Source: a virus. From it: a stretch of 62,291 nucleotides of DNA. How positions within the stretch are numbered: position 1 is the first letter of the stretch; each line of letters begins with the position of its first letter. The notes beneath the pieces are model-generated. The model had not been told where the DNA came from, did not search any database, and saw only the letters and a program-made list of their open reading frames with translations. The stretch is taken from the IMG/VR virus record IMGVR_UViG_3300031718_000010, positions 1 through 62,291 of that record; one strand, 5' to 3'. The position numbers and the translations under genes are program-made. Shown here piece after piece: positions 48,991-57,454 of the stretch.

Positions 48991-50367
48991 CTACTTAACC
49001 TCAGTTAAATTGGTGGGCTGGCTAGGATTTGAACCTAGGACCGTCGGCTTATGAGGCCGCTCCTCTGACCTCTGAGGTACCAGCCCTTCTAGTTCAGCTG
49101 GATGGTTGGGAACCCTTGCACGCCACTTAGATTCATCTGTAGGGTCGCTACTGCCCCAGCATATATCTGAATAGGTACAATTATAACAATCCCATCCAGT
49201 TGTCATTGGAAAACTATAATCCAAAGCCTCAAACGCCCCTTGTTTATTATTATCAAGGAAATAGCCATCAACATAAGCAGCCATATCTTGTCTAACCTTC
49301 TCAGTTATTAATGTTTGCCTTTTCCATCTCTCAACCTGATAGGCATCCCTAGTTATAGGTGGGAGCGAGAGGAAATAACTTTCCAGCGTTGATATATCAT
49401 TCCTGACAAGATAATCAATCCAGCCATAAACTCCACCAGGATAACAATCTCTAACGGCCCTTTTACGGAACCCTTTACCAAGTGTATGATTTCTATTACC
49501 AGGGCACTTAGCGCCATTACCCATAACGTGAGGAGCAGTACAAGTGTAATCCCACGATGTAGCATACTCTAATCCTCCCTGTTCACCTGGAAGGCTAACA
49601 TCAGTATTATCCTTGACCCAAGCATAGATAAGCATATTATTATACTGATAGTATCCAGACCCCTTAGGCCATTCGGTCTTATTCCCTTTAACTAGCCCTT
49701 CAATTATAACACCATCTACTTTCATGCCCAGACGGGATTCAACAGCAATAGCCTCAGTTAAGGTTTGCATATCCACTTGGAATGACTGTCTCCATTGCTC
49801 GTTTGGATTAGAGGTAGACTTGAAGTTAATAACCATAGCCATTCCACTAGCCTTGGACCTAGCTAATAGGTCTGTTCGGGTTAATAATCTAACCTCAGCC
49901 TTATCATTATCATCCCCAATCAACCATCCAATAGATTCCTCTTGCTCAATCCCTCCCTCGACAGGGATATAATTAGCTAATAACCTAGGATAACCAACAA
50001 GACTCCAGCCATATACCAGCCCTTTAACAAGGTCAATCTCTTGTAATAACTCGAATTGTAACCTCGCCATTAATTCAGGTTGGATATTAGAGTCAGATAC
50101 AATAGGGAAATATTCCTCATAATATTGTTTCGCTGCCAAATCAGCTGATTCCTTTGCTGATTTACCTAATATAATCCCCTCTATCCCTTCATGGATGAAT
50201 CTACCTGTTATGAATGGCCAATATGGATTGATATCCCTTACTTTAACTATCCCTATCCCTAGGAATCCATAGTTCCAATAGTATTTACGGGCACACTCTC
50301 CTGCACACTCAAGCCTTGAACGGTCAAAATGATACAATGGAAGGCCACCACTATTTTTGCTTATCAT
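48991..50367 (-). CDS. Cas4/RecB-like PD-(D/E)XK nuclease
   Basis: 458 residues. Starts SRLECAGECARKYYW (first Cys ligand), then GRFIHEGIEG, the active site RTDLLAR … MVINFKSTS (D and E/K of the PD-(D/E)XK motif), and a C-terminal Cys set (YNCTYSDIC with earlier CYPGG) that could hold an iron-sulfur cluster, as in Cas4/AddB exonucleases. Probably a recombination exonuclease. Its last ~30 codons run through a tRNA gene. Confidence 0.72.
   Translation of the reverse strand: MISKNSGGLPLYHFDRSRLECAGECARKYYWNYGFLGIGIVKVRDINPYWPFITGRFIHEGIEGIILGKSAKESADLAAKQYYEEYFPIVSDSNIQPELMARLQFELLQEIDLVKGLVYGWSLVGYPRLLANYIPVEGGIEQEESIGWLIGDDNDKAEVRLLTRTDLLARSKASGMAMVINFKSTSNPNEQWRQSFQVDMQTLTEAIAVESRLGMKVDGVIIEGLVKGNKTEWPKGSGYYQYNNMLIYAWVKDNTDVSLPGEQGGLEYATSWDYTCTAPHVMGNGAKCPGNRNHTLGKGFRKRAVRDCYPGGVYGWIDYLVRNDISTLESYFLSLPPITRDAYQVERWKRQTLITEKVRQDMAAYVDGYFLDNNKQGAFEALDYSFPMTTGWDCYNCTYSDICWGSSDPTDESKWRARVPNHPAELEGLVPQRSEERPHKPTVLGSNPSQPTNLTEVK
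49011..49086 (-). tRNA. tRNA-Met (CAT)
   Basis: 76 nt with encoded CCA. Acceptor GGGCTGG/CCAGCCC (7 bp), D-arm CCTC…GAGG, anticodon loop CTCATAA, T-arm CTAGG-TTCAAAT-CCTAG. The CAT anticodon could also be a lysidine-type tRNA-Ile. It lies entirely inside the 3' end of the nuclease gene on the same strand. Confidence 0.92.
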
Positions 50368-50542
50368 TGTAATCCTTCAATATTTGCTCAAACCTATCAA
50401 GCCAGTTATTCATCTCTAGTCTATGCCTAGATAATGATTCCTCTATCCAAGTTGCAGCTTGTTTCATCTCAGCGGCAGCGGAACACATATTATGTCCTGC
50501 TCCGCTAACCGCTTCAGAACCCATTAATGTCATGTATTCCAT
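50351..50542 (-). CDS. Small helical protein
   Basis: 63 residues, helical (EEMKQAATWIEESLSR region), overlapping the nuclease start by 17 nt. No motif. Possibly an accessory of the nuclease. Confidence 0.5.
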   Translation of the reverse strand: MEYMTLMGSEAVSGAGHNMCSAAAEMKQAATWIEESLSRHRLEMNNWLDRFEQILKDYNDKQK

Positions 50543-50544
50543 AA

Positions 50545-50736
50545 CTATTGTTGATTATCCCCCCTCTCCGCTCTAGATAATAACTCTAATCCCCTTTTTA
50601 TACGGTCACGCTGCCTAACCTTCCTAGCCTTATCCGCATGTTTAGGACAACAATAGATATTCCAATATACCTTAGGGTCAAATATATTATTACATCCATC
50701 TAATGCACATTTACGTGGTTCAAGTGTAGTTTCCAT
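50545..50736 (-). CDS. Small zinc-finger protein
   Basis: 63 residues: KCALDGCNNIF … YCCPKHADKAR, a C-x4-C … C-C-x2-H zinc site like the short phage 'CHY/zinc-hook' proteins, followed by a basic helix. First protein gene after the tRNA-Leu. Confidence 0.55.
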   Translation of the reverse strand: METTLEPRKCALDGCNNIFDPKVYWNIYCCPKHADKARKVRQRDRIKRGLELLSRAERGDNQQ

Positions 50737-50746
50737 AAGATTAAAA

Positions 50747-50835
50747 TGGTGCGGGAGGTGAGAGTCGAACTCACAAGGGGATTGCTCCCAACTGATTTTA
50801 AGTCAGTCTCCTCCGTCCAATCGGGATGCTCCCGC
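50747..50835 (-). tRNA. tRNA-Leu (TAA)
   Basis: 89 nt with encoded CCA, class II with a long variable arm. Acceptor GCGGGAG/CTCCCGC, anticodon stem ACTGA/TCAGT around CTTAAAA (anticodon TAA), T-arm GTGAG-TTCGACT-CTCAC. TTA is a natural codon to supply for an AT-rich genome. Starts 3 nt after the closing stem of the 199-nt structured RNA. Confidence 0.95.
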
Positions 50836-50838
50836 AAT

Positions 50839-51037
50839 CTCGGACGCTGCTATTCCACGCTCTTAAAGGCGGTCGCCGGGTAACTCAGCAGCCGCTTAGG
50901 GCGGTAGAGAGTATGTACCCCGCTGTGCGCCAATAGGCGGCAGTACACCCCGCGTGTTCTCAAAGCAGCACAGTAGGCAGCCTAGCCAGATGCAGCAGAC
51001 TGTGAAGGCGGTTCCCGGTGAAACCCCAGCGTCCGAG
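50839..51037 (-). ncRNA. Structured ~199-nt non-coding RNA
   Basis: Closed by a perfect 11-bp stem CTCGGACGCTG (51037-51027 on the minus strand) with CAGCGTCCGAG (50849-50839). Inside are CCGGG/CCCGG, CACAGT/ACTGTG, TGTAC/GTACA and CCGC/GCGG helices. A sigma70 promoter starts transcription at the 5' edge of the closing stem. GC-rich against an AT-rich genome, no reading frame. It is not a tRNA, tmRNA or RNase P RNA by any signature I know; size is like 6S RNA, but the fold is branched. Confidence 0.7.
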
Positions 51038-51042
51038 TTCGG

Positions 51043-51071
51043 TATAATACCACCGTCACGGATGCGTGTCA
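51043..51071 (-). promoter_or_regulatory. sigma70 promoter of the structured RNA and tRNA-Leu
   Basis: Minus strand TTGACA, 17 nt, TATTAT; the -10 ends about 6-7 nt before the closing stem of the structured RNA. The -35 is a perfect match. Probably drives the RNA and tRNA-Leu. Confidence 0.75.
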
Positions 51072-51112
51072 ACCCTCATTTTTCATCAAAAATCCCTTGC
51101 ATTTTCAATCAA

Positions 51113-51225
51113 ATATGATATCATCCAAAATCACCACCAATGCACCATACCTAATAGAGAGAGCGGACAGGGGGGCTTGATTGCTGCAATCAATCAACCC
51201 TCCTTAATCCCATTGCAGGGGATAA
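51113..51225 (+). promoter_or_regulatory. 5' leader hairpin of the AAA ATPase gene
   Basis: A perfect stem TTGATTG-CTG-CAATCAA (51177-51193) flanked by a G-run and CCCTCC lies between a promoter-like TTGCAT-16-TATCAT (just before 51125) and the ATG at 51226. A leader of about 90 nt with one strong hairpin suggests attenuation or protein-mediated control. Confidence 0.45.
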
Positions 51226-52521
51226 ATGGCTACTTTACCAATTAATTCAATTAGGAGAGATAATGAACAAGCCGTTACGGATGCACAAGCCGGAACGAGT
51301 CAACAAACCTCTTCCCAAAATAGACCAATCTCTATTCAAAATGAAATCACCAACGCTTGGAACGATTACACTAGACACCTTAACGACTATTTCTACAACC
51401 CAGACACAGAAGCAGTTGAAATAGTTCTATCAGTTATCGCTAGTCATTTTCATAAGGATTGTGACCCTATTTGGCTTTTCATTAATGGTCCAAGTGGTGG
51501 AGATAAATCAAGCATATGTATCAACTCAACCTTAGATATCCCTAATGTTCACATGCAAGGGATAATAACAGCTAAGACATTTCTATCAGGTTATACAGGG
51601 ACAGCTAATGCCTCTCTATTACACAAAATTGGTTCGGGTATATTAGCCTTTAAGGATTTCACAACCTTCCTATCCCAAAGTAAAGAGGAACAAGCCCAAA
51701 TCCAATCGCAATTAAGGGAAATATATGATGGCTCATTCGTAAAAGAAACAGGTAAAGGGCTACCATTAAAATGGAAAGGGAAGATAACAGTTATAGCAGC
51801 TGTTACCCCAGCATTAGAGAGAGAGTGGGGAACTAGACGAGATTTAGGTGAGAGATTTATTCAAATTAGAATTAGCCGTAAAAAAGGGATAGAACAGGCT
51901 GAGTCAGCCCAGCGTCAAAGGGGATTAGAGACATTTATAAGTGATAGGATGAAGCAACTAGCCCTTAAATTCTTTCAACTCAACCCCCCTATAACCAACC
52001 CTCCACCTAAATTATCTATAAATCAAATGACAAGGGTTGCTGCAATGGCTGAGTTAGTCGCCCATGCTAGAGGGCATGTTCCAGTCAACCCATTAACAGG
52101 AGCAATAACAGGATTAGCTGAGATTGAAAATAGTGGAAGAATGGCTAAGTGTATAGCTGGTATTATAAGCAATCATGCGGCTTTATTTCGTAGAACAGCT
52201 ATAGATGAATCAGATATGGAGATAGGTAAACGAGTAGCCCTTAACTCAATCCCATCTAATAGGGCATTAATAATAGACATAATCCCATTAGATGGATTCC
52301 TAACAACTAGCCAATTAGTAGCTCAGGTTGGATTACCTAAATCAACTATAACATTCCTTACCGACCATTTGGAGTCATTAGGAGTGTTACGGATACAGCG
52401 TAACGAGCAGATTGATAATAATTACGCTTTAACAGGATTAGCTAAGGGGCTGTGGAATAAGGCATTTAGCCCCCTAGCTGAGACTACGGTAAACGGAACA
52501 GATAGGGGTTTGGCTCACTAA
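51226..52521 (+). CDS. AAA-type ATPase with C-terminal winged helix (helicase/primase-like)
   Basis: 431 residues. A variant P-loop GPSGGDKS at 88-95, then ILAFKDFTTFL (Walker B-like) and a sensor region VIAAVTPALEREWGTRRDLG with arginines, as in phage D5-type/SF3-like ATPases. A winged helix at about 365-400 (TSQLVAQVGLPKSTITFLTD). The only plus-strand gene in a 25-kb minus-strand arm. Its end overlaps the convergent zinc-ribbon gene by 38 nt. Confidence 0.65.
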   Translation: MATLPINSIRRDNEQAVTDAQAGTSQQTSSQNRPISIQNEITNAWNDYTRHLNDYFYNPDTEAVEIVLSVIASHFHKDCDPIWLFINGPSGGDKSSICINSTLDIPNVHMQGIITAKTFLSGYTGTANASLLHKIGSGILAFKDFTTFLSQSKEEQAQIQSQLREIYDGSFVKETGKGLPLKWKGKITVIAAVTPALEREWGTRRDLGERFIQIRISRKKGIEQAESAQRQRGLETFISDRMKQLALKFFQLNPPITNPPPKLSINQMTRVAAMAELVAHARGHVPVNPLTGAITGLAEIENSGRMAKCIAGIISNHAALFRRTAIDESDMEIGKRVALNSIPSNRALIIDIIPLDGFLTTSQLVAQVGLPKSTITFLTDHLESLGVLRIQRNEQIDNNYALTGLAKGLWNKAFSPLAETTVNGTDRGLAH

Positions 52522-52708
52522 CTGGGTCAGTTCCATTATACCTAACCCAGCTTTCATTACCACAATTAGGGCATGTATGTTCACTAGTCACCCCAGCACA
52601 GTTATCAGAGTGCTGCCATACATGCCCACAGTTGTTACATTTATGCTTATGGATATCCTCCTCCTTAATTGGTATTCCCAGTAGGTTCCTGAGATGCTTG
52701 GCTACCAT
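52484..52708 (-). CDS. Zinc-ribbon protein, probable near-cognate start
   Basis: 74 residues if started at ATG 52708, which lies inside the upstream gene and has no ribosome site. A strong AAGGAGGAGG follows that gene's stop, and the only in-frame codon at the right distance is ATC at 52654. That would give 56 residues opening with HKHKCNNCGHVW and a second CPNCG, a clean zinc ribbon. Last gene downstream of the ubiquitin-like cluster. Confidence 0.55.
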   Translation of the reverse strand: MVAKHLRNLLGIPIKEEDIHKHKCNNCGHVWQHSDNCAGVTSEHTCPNCGNESWVRYNGTDPVSEPNPYLFRLP

Positions 52709-53087
52709 CCACGGCATTAGGTTCCTCCTGAGATTCCACCGGAGCATTATCACACATACCCTCATGGGCAAAGGATTGATTACAGTGAGGGTTACTACAT
52801 TTCCGTTCTACAACCTGACCTAATGCCTCAGTTACTGGGTCACTTGTCATAGTAACTGTAGAAGGCAAGCTAGTCTGTTCACCTGAGATAACCTCAACAA
52901 CCTCATTTTGAACCTGTAATGTAAATATCCCATTCGCCAACCGTCTACCCTTTAACTCCCCACTCCGCTTAATAGCCAAAGCCCCCTTTCTAAGGGCAGA
53001 TTGCCAGTTAGGGGCTATGACTAAAACAGCCACCTCACCTTCAACCCTTGGAAATGTCCCAGCTACACGCCATTGTCTATTTGCCAT
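52665..53087 (-). CDS. Hypothetical protein with zinc knuckle, beside the JAMM gene
   Basis: 140 residues. Strand-rich N-terminal domain (QWRVAGTFPRVEGEVAVLVI), then CSNPHCNQSF … C, a short Cys/His motif, and an acidic disordered tail. Starts 3 bases after the JAMM protease stop, so it is co-translated with the ubiquitin-like system. Function unknown. Confidence 0.55.
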   Translation of the reverse strand: MANRQWRVAGTFPRVEGEVAVLVIAPNWQSALRKGALAIKRSGELKGRRLANGIFTLQVQNEVVEVISGEQTSLPSTVTMTSDPVTEALGQVVERKCSNPHCNQSFAHEGMCDNAPVESQEEPNAVDGSQASQEPTGNTN

Positions 53088-53090
53088 TTT

Positions 53091-54500
53091 CTAATTACCT
53101 CCATTAGTATGCATACTATCAGCCATCTCAGCTAGTCTAACCTTTCCTAGCTGACTTAATCCATCTCCTCCACAAGCGGGACATATCCTTGTAACTGATA
53201 CCTTAGCTCCCGTTCTATACATAAGCTCAGTAACATACTTATCCCCTTCACATACCTCACATGTCTCCTCAGACAAGGTATCATCAGGGTCATCAGATAC
53301 TTGACTAGTTATAATCCCCTCACCTGAAGGAAATGTAAGTTGTTTAGGTTCATTACCCTTAGCTGACTCAGCTATCCTTTCCAACTCAGTTAATACTCTA
53401 GCCTCTGTACTGGTTATCCCTGGAGCCTCCCAAAACGATTGACACTGGCAGTTATCATCTAAGCACATCCCTGCTAGATTGCCCTTAGGGAAATTAGACT
53501 TTTGATAATCAGTCCTATAATGGTCCCCAAAGGTATGGCCACATTTACACATCTTACTATTCCTACCATCCTCCCCAGTTGAGCCAGTCGTCTGGGTCGT
53601 AGTCGTCGGTTGGCTTGTATCCGTTTGAGTAGGTTGAATACCCTTTGTATTGTCCTGGGGCGGGGTAGATACATTTAGATTGGGAGTATGAGCCTTCACC
53701 CTGCCCTGTTCTAACATACTCCCTTGCTGGAAAGCAAGTTCAAGCGCCTCAGTTGCCTTAGACTTAGGCATGACTCCATCAGTATAAACTGTAGCGTCAT
53801 ACTTAGCATACTCCCCACACTTTAGCTTAAGTCTGGAGACAGCTTTATACTCAGCCCTATTATTAATCACAATCTCAACAGGCCAGTTGCTATGTGCGAT
53901 ATCTGTCCCTGAGAAGAAAACACCCATTCCAACATGAGAATGAATAGCCCCGATAGTCCCAGCCTTAGGCGTCACACCTGTTGGGATATCAACATGCGCC
54001 CCACCTGCTGTCTGAGGGGGATGATAATAGCTTTCAATAAGATAAACTGGCTCATTTTTATCATCAACCGTCAGCTTACCCTTTAATAGAGCAATCCATT
54101 CAGTGTTAATATCCTTAGCTAGTTTAAGGAATGTCTGCCACATCAATACAGGAACAAGGACATAAGGAACCTTAGGATTAAGGGGACACTTATCAGTTAT
54201 TTCCTTATTCTCAGCACAGACGAATACATGCTCATCCTTAGGATTAACTACCCTAAAGCTATAGGGGTTACTGTTATCCTTATGACTATGGCCATTAGGT
54301 CTAGCTGTAACAGTTACACCTAATGTATGATTAGATGAGCGAGACTCACCTGTATAGCCATTAGCCCCATTAGCCTCCCTTCTCATCCTTTCAATCATAT
54401 CCATATCCCTAACGGTAGCCTTACCATTAGCGAATCTAAGTAAAGCAGCGTTATATTGATTATTAGCTTTACGTAACTTACGCTCACTAGACTTGCTCAT
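53091..54500 (-). CDS. JAMM/MPN-type metalloprotease (deubiquitinase-like) with zinc ribbon
   Basis: 469 residues from ATG 54500 (GGAGG 8 nt upstream); the ATG at 54506 is too close to it. The catalytic set is complete: E134 (NTEWIALLKG), H187 and H189 (HSHVGMGVFFSGTD), S197 and D200, i.e. E…H-x-H-x7-S-x2-D. Residues ~300-345 hold a Cys cluster (CKCG…CLDDNCQC) and ~420-460 a DnaJ-style CEVC…CPACGG. In such operons the enzyme matures or removes the ubiquitin-like tag. Overlaps the E1-like gene by 14 nt. Confidence 0.85.
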   Translation of the reverse strand: MSKSSERKLRKANNQYNAALLRFANGKATVRDMDMIERMRREANGANGYTGESRSSNHTLGVTVTARPNGHSHKDNSNPYSFRVVNPKDEHVFVCAENKEITDKCPLNPKVPYVLVPVLMWQTFLKLAKDINTEWIALLKGKLTVDDKNEPVYLIESYYHPPQTAGGAHVDIPTGVTPKAGTIGAIHSHVGMGVFFSGTDIAHSNWPVEIVINNRAEYKAVSRLKLKCGEYAKYDATVYTDGVMPKSKATEALELAFQQGSMLEQGRVKAHTPNLNVSTPPQDNTKGIQPTQTDTSQPTTTTQTTGSTGEDGRNSKMCKCGHTFGDHYRTDYQKSNFPKGNLAGMCLDDNCQCQSFWEAPGITSTEARVLTELERIAESAKGNEPKQLTFPSGEGIITSQVSDDPDDTLSEETCEVCEGDKYVTELMYRTGAKVSVTRICPACGGDGLSQLGKVRLAEMADSMHTNGGN

Positions 54501-55560
54501 CTTCATTTACCTCCTCTGTTTCTATATAATCATTCTCAGGAAGATTAAGGCTTCTCTCAAACTCAGGGTCAGTCTCGGCAATCTGGTCATGTAAGGTATT
54601 AGCATCTGAACTTAGATAAGACATATGCTCCTCTAATACCTTCTCTTCTTCCTCATTTAACGGTAATGGAGTAGCCTTAGCAATTAACTCCTCCGCTATA
54701 GGTTTAGCCTCAGCTAATCCTAGATTAGGGTAGCAATGCCTTAAATGTCTAATTAGATTAATCAAATTACCCTCAACTAATCTATGACACTTAGGATTAG
54801 GACAGCTAATCATAGGATATCTAGGCTTAACTTGATTGCCTTCAGCCATACTAGCTATCTTAAGGAAGCCGAATACCTCAGCTATATTATTATAAACTGG
54901 CCCCTTATCCCAGTCTACTAGATGGCTAACAGATGGAACGGTATTATGTAATATATAATAGCTAGCTACTGAACCCGCCATCATACAAGGGCCAACATGA
55001 ACAGGAACAGTTTGATAACCTGGATTATCCTCTAGCTCAGTTGAGAACTCAGGTGGGGCTGGGGATAATGTCCACCTCTCCCCATCTGCCCCTACTTCTA
55101 GATATTTAATCCCCCCATCCTTAGCCCACTGATAGCACATCTTCCTAGACTTAAGGCTATCAGTACAACAAACAAGCCACTCAACCCTATTTTCATTAGC
55201 TGAGCCAATAGATGGGTCAAACATCCCCCTAGCATTGATATTATCAGCCTTTGGCCTTAGTAATCTAAGCCATTTAGCTAATGCAACAGACTTTAACTCT
55301 CCAACACTAGACTCAGGTAAGGGAAAACGATTAAGATTATGAATAGATATAGTATCCCCATCATATATAGTTAAATCCTCAACCCCACCTAATGTAAGGG
55401 CTAAGGCTACCCAACATCCTACTCCACCTGCTCCTATTAACATGACAGATGGCTTAGATAATCCTAAACTAGATTGCCTCTCATATAATGGGTCTATCCC
55501 TTGTTCAACCTCAGCTATATTAGCTGTGTCAACATCAGGTAATACAAACTCATCAGGCAT
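54487..55560 (-). CDS. E1-like (ThiF/MoeB/UBA) adenylating enzyme
   Basis: 357 residues. Nucleotide-binding GAGGVG at 43-48 in a Rossmann fold, D67/D69 in IYDGDT, the arginine motif HNLNR (R78) and G-x2-K (K90), the E1 adenylation signature. VGPCMMAG holds a candidate catalytic Cys. A C-terminal CPNPKC…HLRHC finger and acidic tail follow. It should adenylate the C-terminus of a ubiquitin-like protein, encoded two genes upstream. Lies between the E2-like and JAMM genes with 13-bp and -14-bp spacing. Confidence 0.85.
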   Translation of the reverse strand: MPDEFVLPDVDTANIAEVEQGIDPLYERQSSLGLSKPSVMLIGAGGVGCWVALALTLGGVEDLTIYDGDTISIHNLNRFPLPESSVGELKSVALAKWLRLLRPKADNINARGMFDPSIGSANENRVEWLVCCTDSLKSRKMCYQWAKDGGIKYLEVGADGERWTLSPAPPEFSTELEDNPGYQTVPVHVGPCMMAGSVASYYILHNTVPSVSHLVDWDKGPVYNNIAEVFGFLKIASMAEGNQVKPRYPMISCPNPKCHRLVEGNLINLIRHLRHCYPNLGLAEAKPIAEELIAKATPLPLNEEEEKVLEEHMSYLSSDANTLHDQIAETDPEFERSLNLPENDYIETEEVNEDEQV

Positions 55561-55573
55561 GTTATCCCCTTAT

Positions 55574-57118
55574 CTATCCCCTAGCTGTAGCTGGGACATT
55601 AAACGTATAATTCAACTCCTCCGCATCACTTTCAATCCTATCCCAACTAATCCTAGGATTATTCGCAGGCCTACCCTCATTAGACCTAATTAGATATTGT
55701 TCAGGTGTGGTAGTAGCATCTGGATTAGGATAGCTAGCATTCCCAGTTATTAGGTTCTTAACCATATCTGGTAATTGTTCAGCATATAATGGATAGAAGA
55801 CATTAAGAGCATGAGATAACGGGCTATTAAAATTAATAACCCTCATCCCCCTGGATATCCCTCTTTCCACAGCTACTAGATTATCCATATTAATAACCCT
55901 AGCTGGCATACCTTGTAATTCCATGCATGTTCCAGTTGTAGTATTATGAACAGTATGCCAGATATCCCCTCTAACCTCATTAACAGCATATCTCCCATCA
56001 GTGGATAACCTAAGCCACATCTGCATTGGCCTACTACTATAATAAGCCTCATCCCTACCTGGGATACGAATAGGATTCCAATGAACCGTCCCCCTCCACC
56101 TATCAACCCTATATCTAATATCCTCTAGATATGTGCTAACCCTTAAGCCAATCCACCATCTCTCATCCATTAGCTTAATAGGCCTACCAGATTGTCTAGC
56201 CCACTCAGGCGCTTGATTAACCATGCTAGCCCTAAGTTGCTCAACTTCCCTTCTAATTGTCTCAACCCTCCCCTGTGCCTCACTAACCATAATCCTAGCA
56301 TCCGTTTGGGCCTTATCCAATTTAGCCTGTACCTCAATCTGAGCTATCCCTTTAGCCTTATCCCTAATATGCCTATAGATATTAGTATTATCCCTCTCAC
56401 CTGTTGGGACTAGCTTAAATGACTTCCCACCTACAAATATAGTAGCTGGTTGTGCCCTTAATAGAAAGCTATCATCCTGTGATTGAGGAACAGGTGCCTC
56501 ACTACTCGCTTCAGCTGTAGCCCTAACCCAGGTGAATGCCCATGCTTGGAGGGTGTCGTGTAATACCTGTGTTGGTAGCCCTTGCTCTAATGCTTGTTGG
56601 AGATAATAATCCGTCCTACGCCTACGGCTATGCCTACCACCTAATATCCTTTTCCACTCAGGAGGTAATAGGGATTTAATTACATTAATCTCAGGTAGGG
56701 CCATATTAGAGTTATTACGAGTAACCCTAATATACCATAAGCCATAATTATCCCTACGAACTATGACTTGGATAACATCAGTTGGTGGCTCAGGCTGCCT
56801 AAGCTCATTAGCTAATTGATTCGTATCAAGAGTAGCCATATTTCCTCTCCATTCCCCATTAATAAACTGATAAGCTGCAACCTGTCTATTAGCAGTTCCT
56901 TCTCTTATTATAACCCTATCTATATCATCTAGCCTTGTGACTTCCTCTATCCCTCTAGTCTCAGGGTTATACCTAAATTGTCTACGATTAGTCACTATAT
57001 TAAACTCTCTTGTATTAGGTAATGCAAATACCTGTAATGTATCTAACTCCTCAGGTAGCATCCCTCTAGAGATTAACATCTGCCTAATATTATCTACTGT
57101 AGTCATTCTCTCAAGCAT
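55574..57118 (-). CDS. Large protein with putative E2-like domain
   Basis: 514 residues (57106 is an alternative start). A strand-rich N-terminal region, then helices, a coiled coil at 255-300, and a C-terminal part (~320-450) with the strand LRLSTDGRYAVNEVRG followed by WHTVHNTTTGTCMEL: an H-x2-H…C arrangement (H388, H391, C398) like the 'HPHV…C' active site of prokaryotic E2-like proteins. By position, between Ubl and E1 genes, the E2 role is expected. Sequence evidence alone is moderate. Confidence 0.5.
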   Translation of the reverse strand: MLERMTTVDNIRQMLISRGMLPEELDTLQVFALPNTREFNIVTNRRQFRYNPETRGIEEVTRLDDIDRVIIREGTANRQVAAYQFINGEWRGNMATLDTNQLANELRQPEPPTDVIQVIVRRDNYGLWYIRVTRNNSNMALPEINVIKSLLPPEWKRILGGRHSRRRRTDYYLQQALEQGLPTQVLHDTLQAWAFTWVRATAEASSEAPVPQSQDDSFLLRAQPATIFVGGKSFKLVPTGERDNTNIYRHIRDKAKGIAQIEVQAKLDKAQTDARIMVSEAQGRVETIRREVEQLRASMVNQAPEWARQSGRPIKLMDERWWIGLRVSTYLEDIRYRVDRWRGTVHWNPIRIPGRDEAYYSSRPMQMWLRLSTDGRYAVNEVRGDIWHTVHNTTTGTCMELQGMPARVINMDNLVAVERGISRGMRVINFNSPLSHALNVFYPLYAEQLPDMVKNLITGNASYPNPDATTTPEQYLIRSNEGRPANNPRISWDRIESDAEELNYTFNVPATARG

Positions 57119-57445
57119 GATTATCTAACTCTCAAGGATTCTAGTTTAATTTTCGACCTTAGGGGCTACTACCACAGTGAAGTCCTAAGCCCTCACCGTT
57201 GTTAAACTAGAATCCATGACAATTAAATAATAAGGGGATACTTAGCCCATCTATCCGTACTGTTTCAGACTACAGACAGGTTACGAGATAAACAGTAATC
57301 ACCACTAATGCATCCCCTTACCTAATACTCTCTACTCTCTAATATTGATACCTGTCTTATATGACTAAGACGAGATAGCCCATAATAAAAGAGAGTAGAG
57401 TATCATCAAAGGAACCGTTGTAAACTCCCGTAAGTTATTGATAAC
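57119..57445 (-). ncRNA. Three tandem large hairpins in the Ubl-E2 gap
   Basis: This 327-bp gap holds no gene but three successive stem-loops. H1, 57136-57215: perfect 14-bp arms, inner CTTAGG/CCTAAG. H2, 57231-57320: 9-bp arms, inner ACTGTTT/AAACAGT. H3, 57330-57400: 11-bp arms, inner GTCTT/AAGAC. Each is 71-90 nt with an outer stem, an internal loop and an inner stem. They could be separate small RNAs processed from the operon mRNA or control elements for the E2-like gene. Confidence 0.65.
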
Positions 57446-57454
57446 TCAGGAGTT
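57423..57454 (-). other. Hairpin over the stop codon of the Ubl gene
   Basis: AACTCC…GGAGTT encloses GTTAT-TG-ATAAC, spanning the Ubl stop codon (57446-57448). No U-tract follows, so it is not a standard terminator; possibly an mRNA stabiliser or processing site. Confidence 0.45.

Noticed and set aside
48848-49054. Plus-strand frame over the tRNA-Met region
   Set aside because: Its end is the reverse reading of a tRNA T-arm, a well-known spurious ORF source.
57119-57445. Tandem hairpins as a CRISPR array or tRNA cluster
   Set aside because: Arms and spacers do not repeat in sequence, and none folds into a cloverleaf with an anticodon and T-loop.
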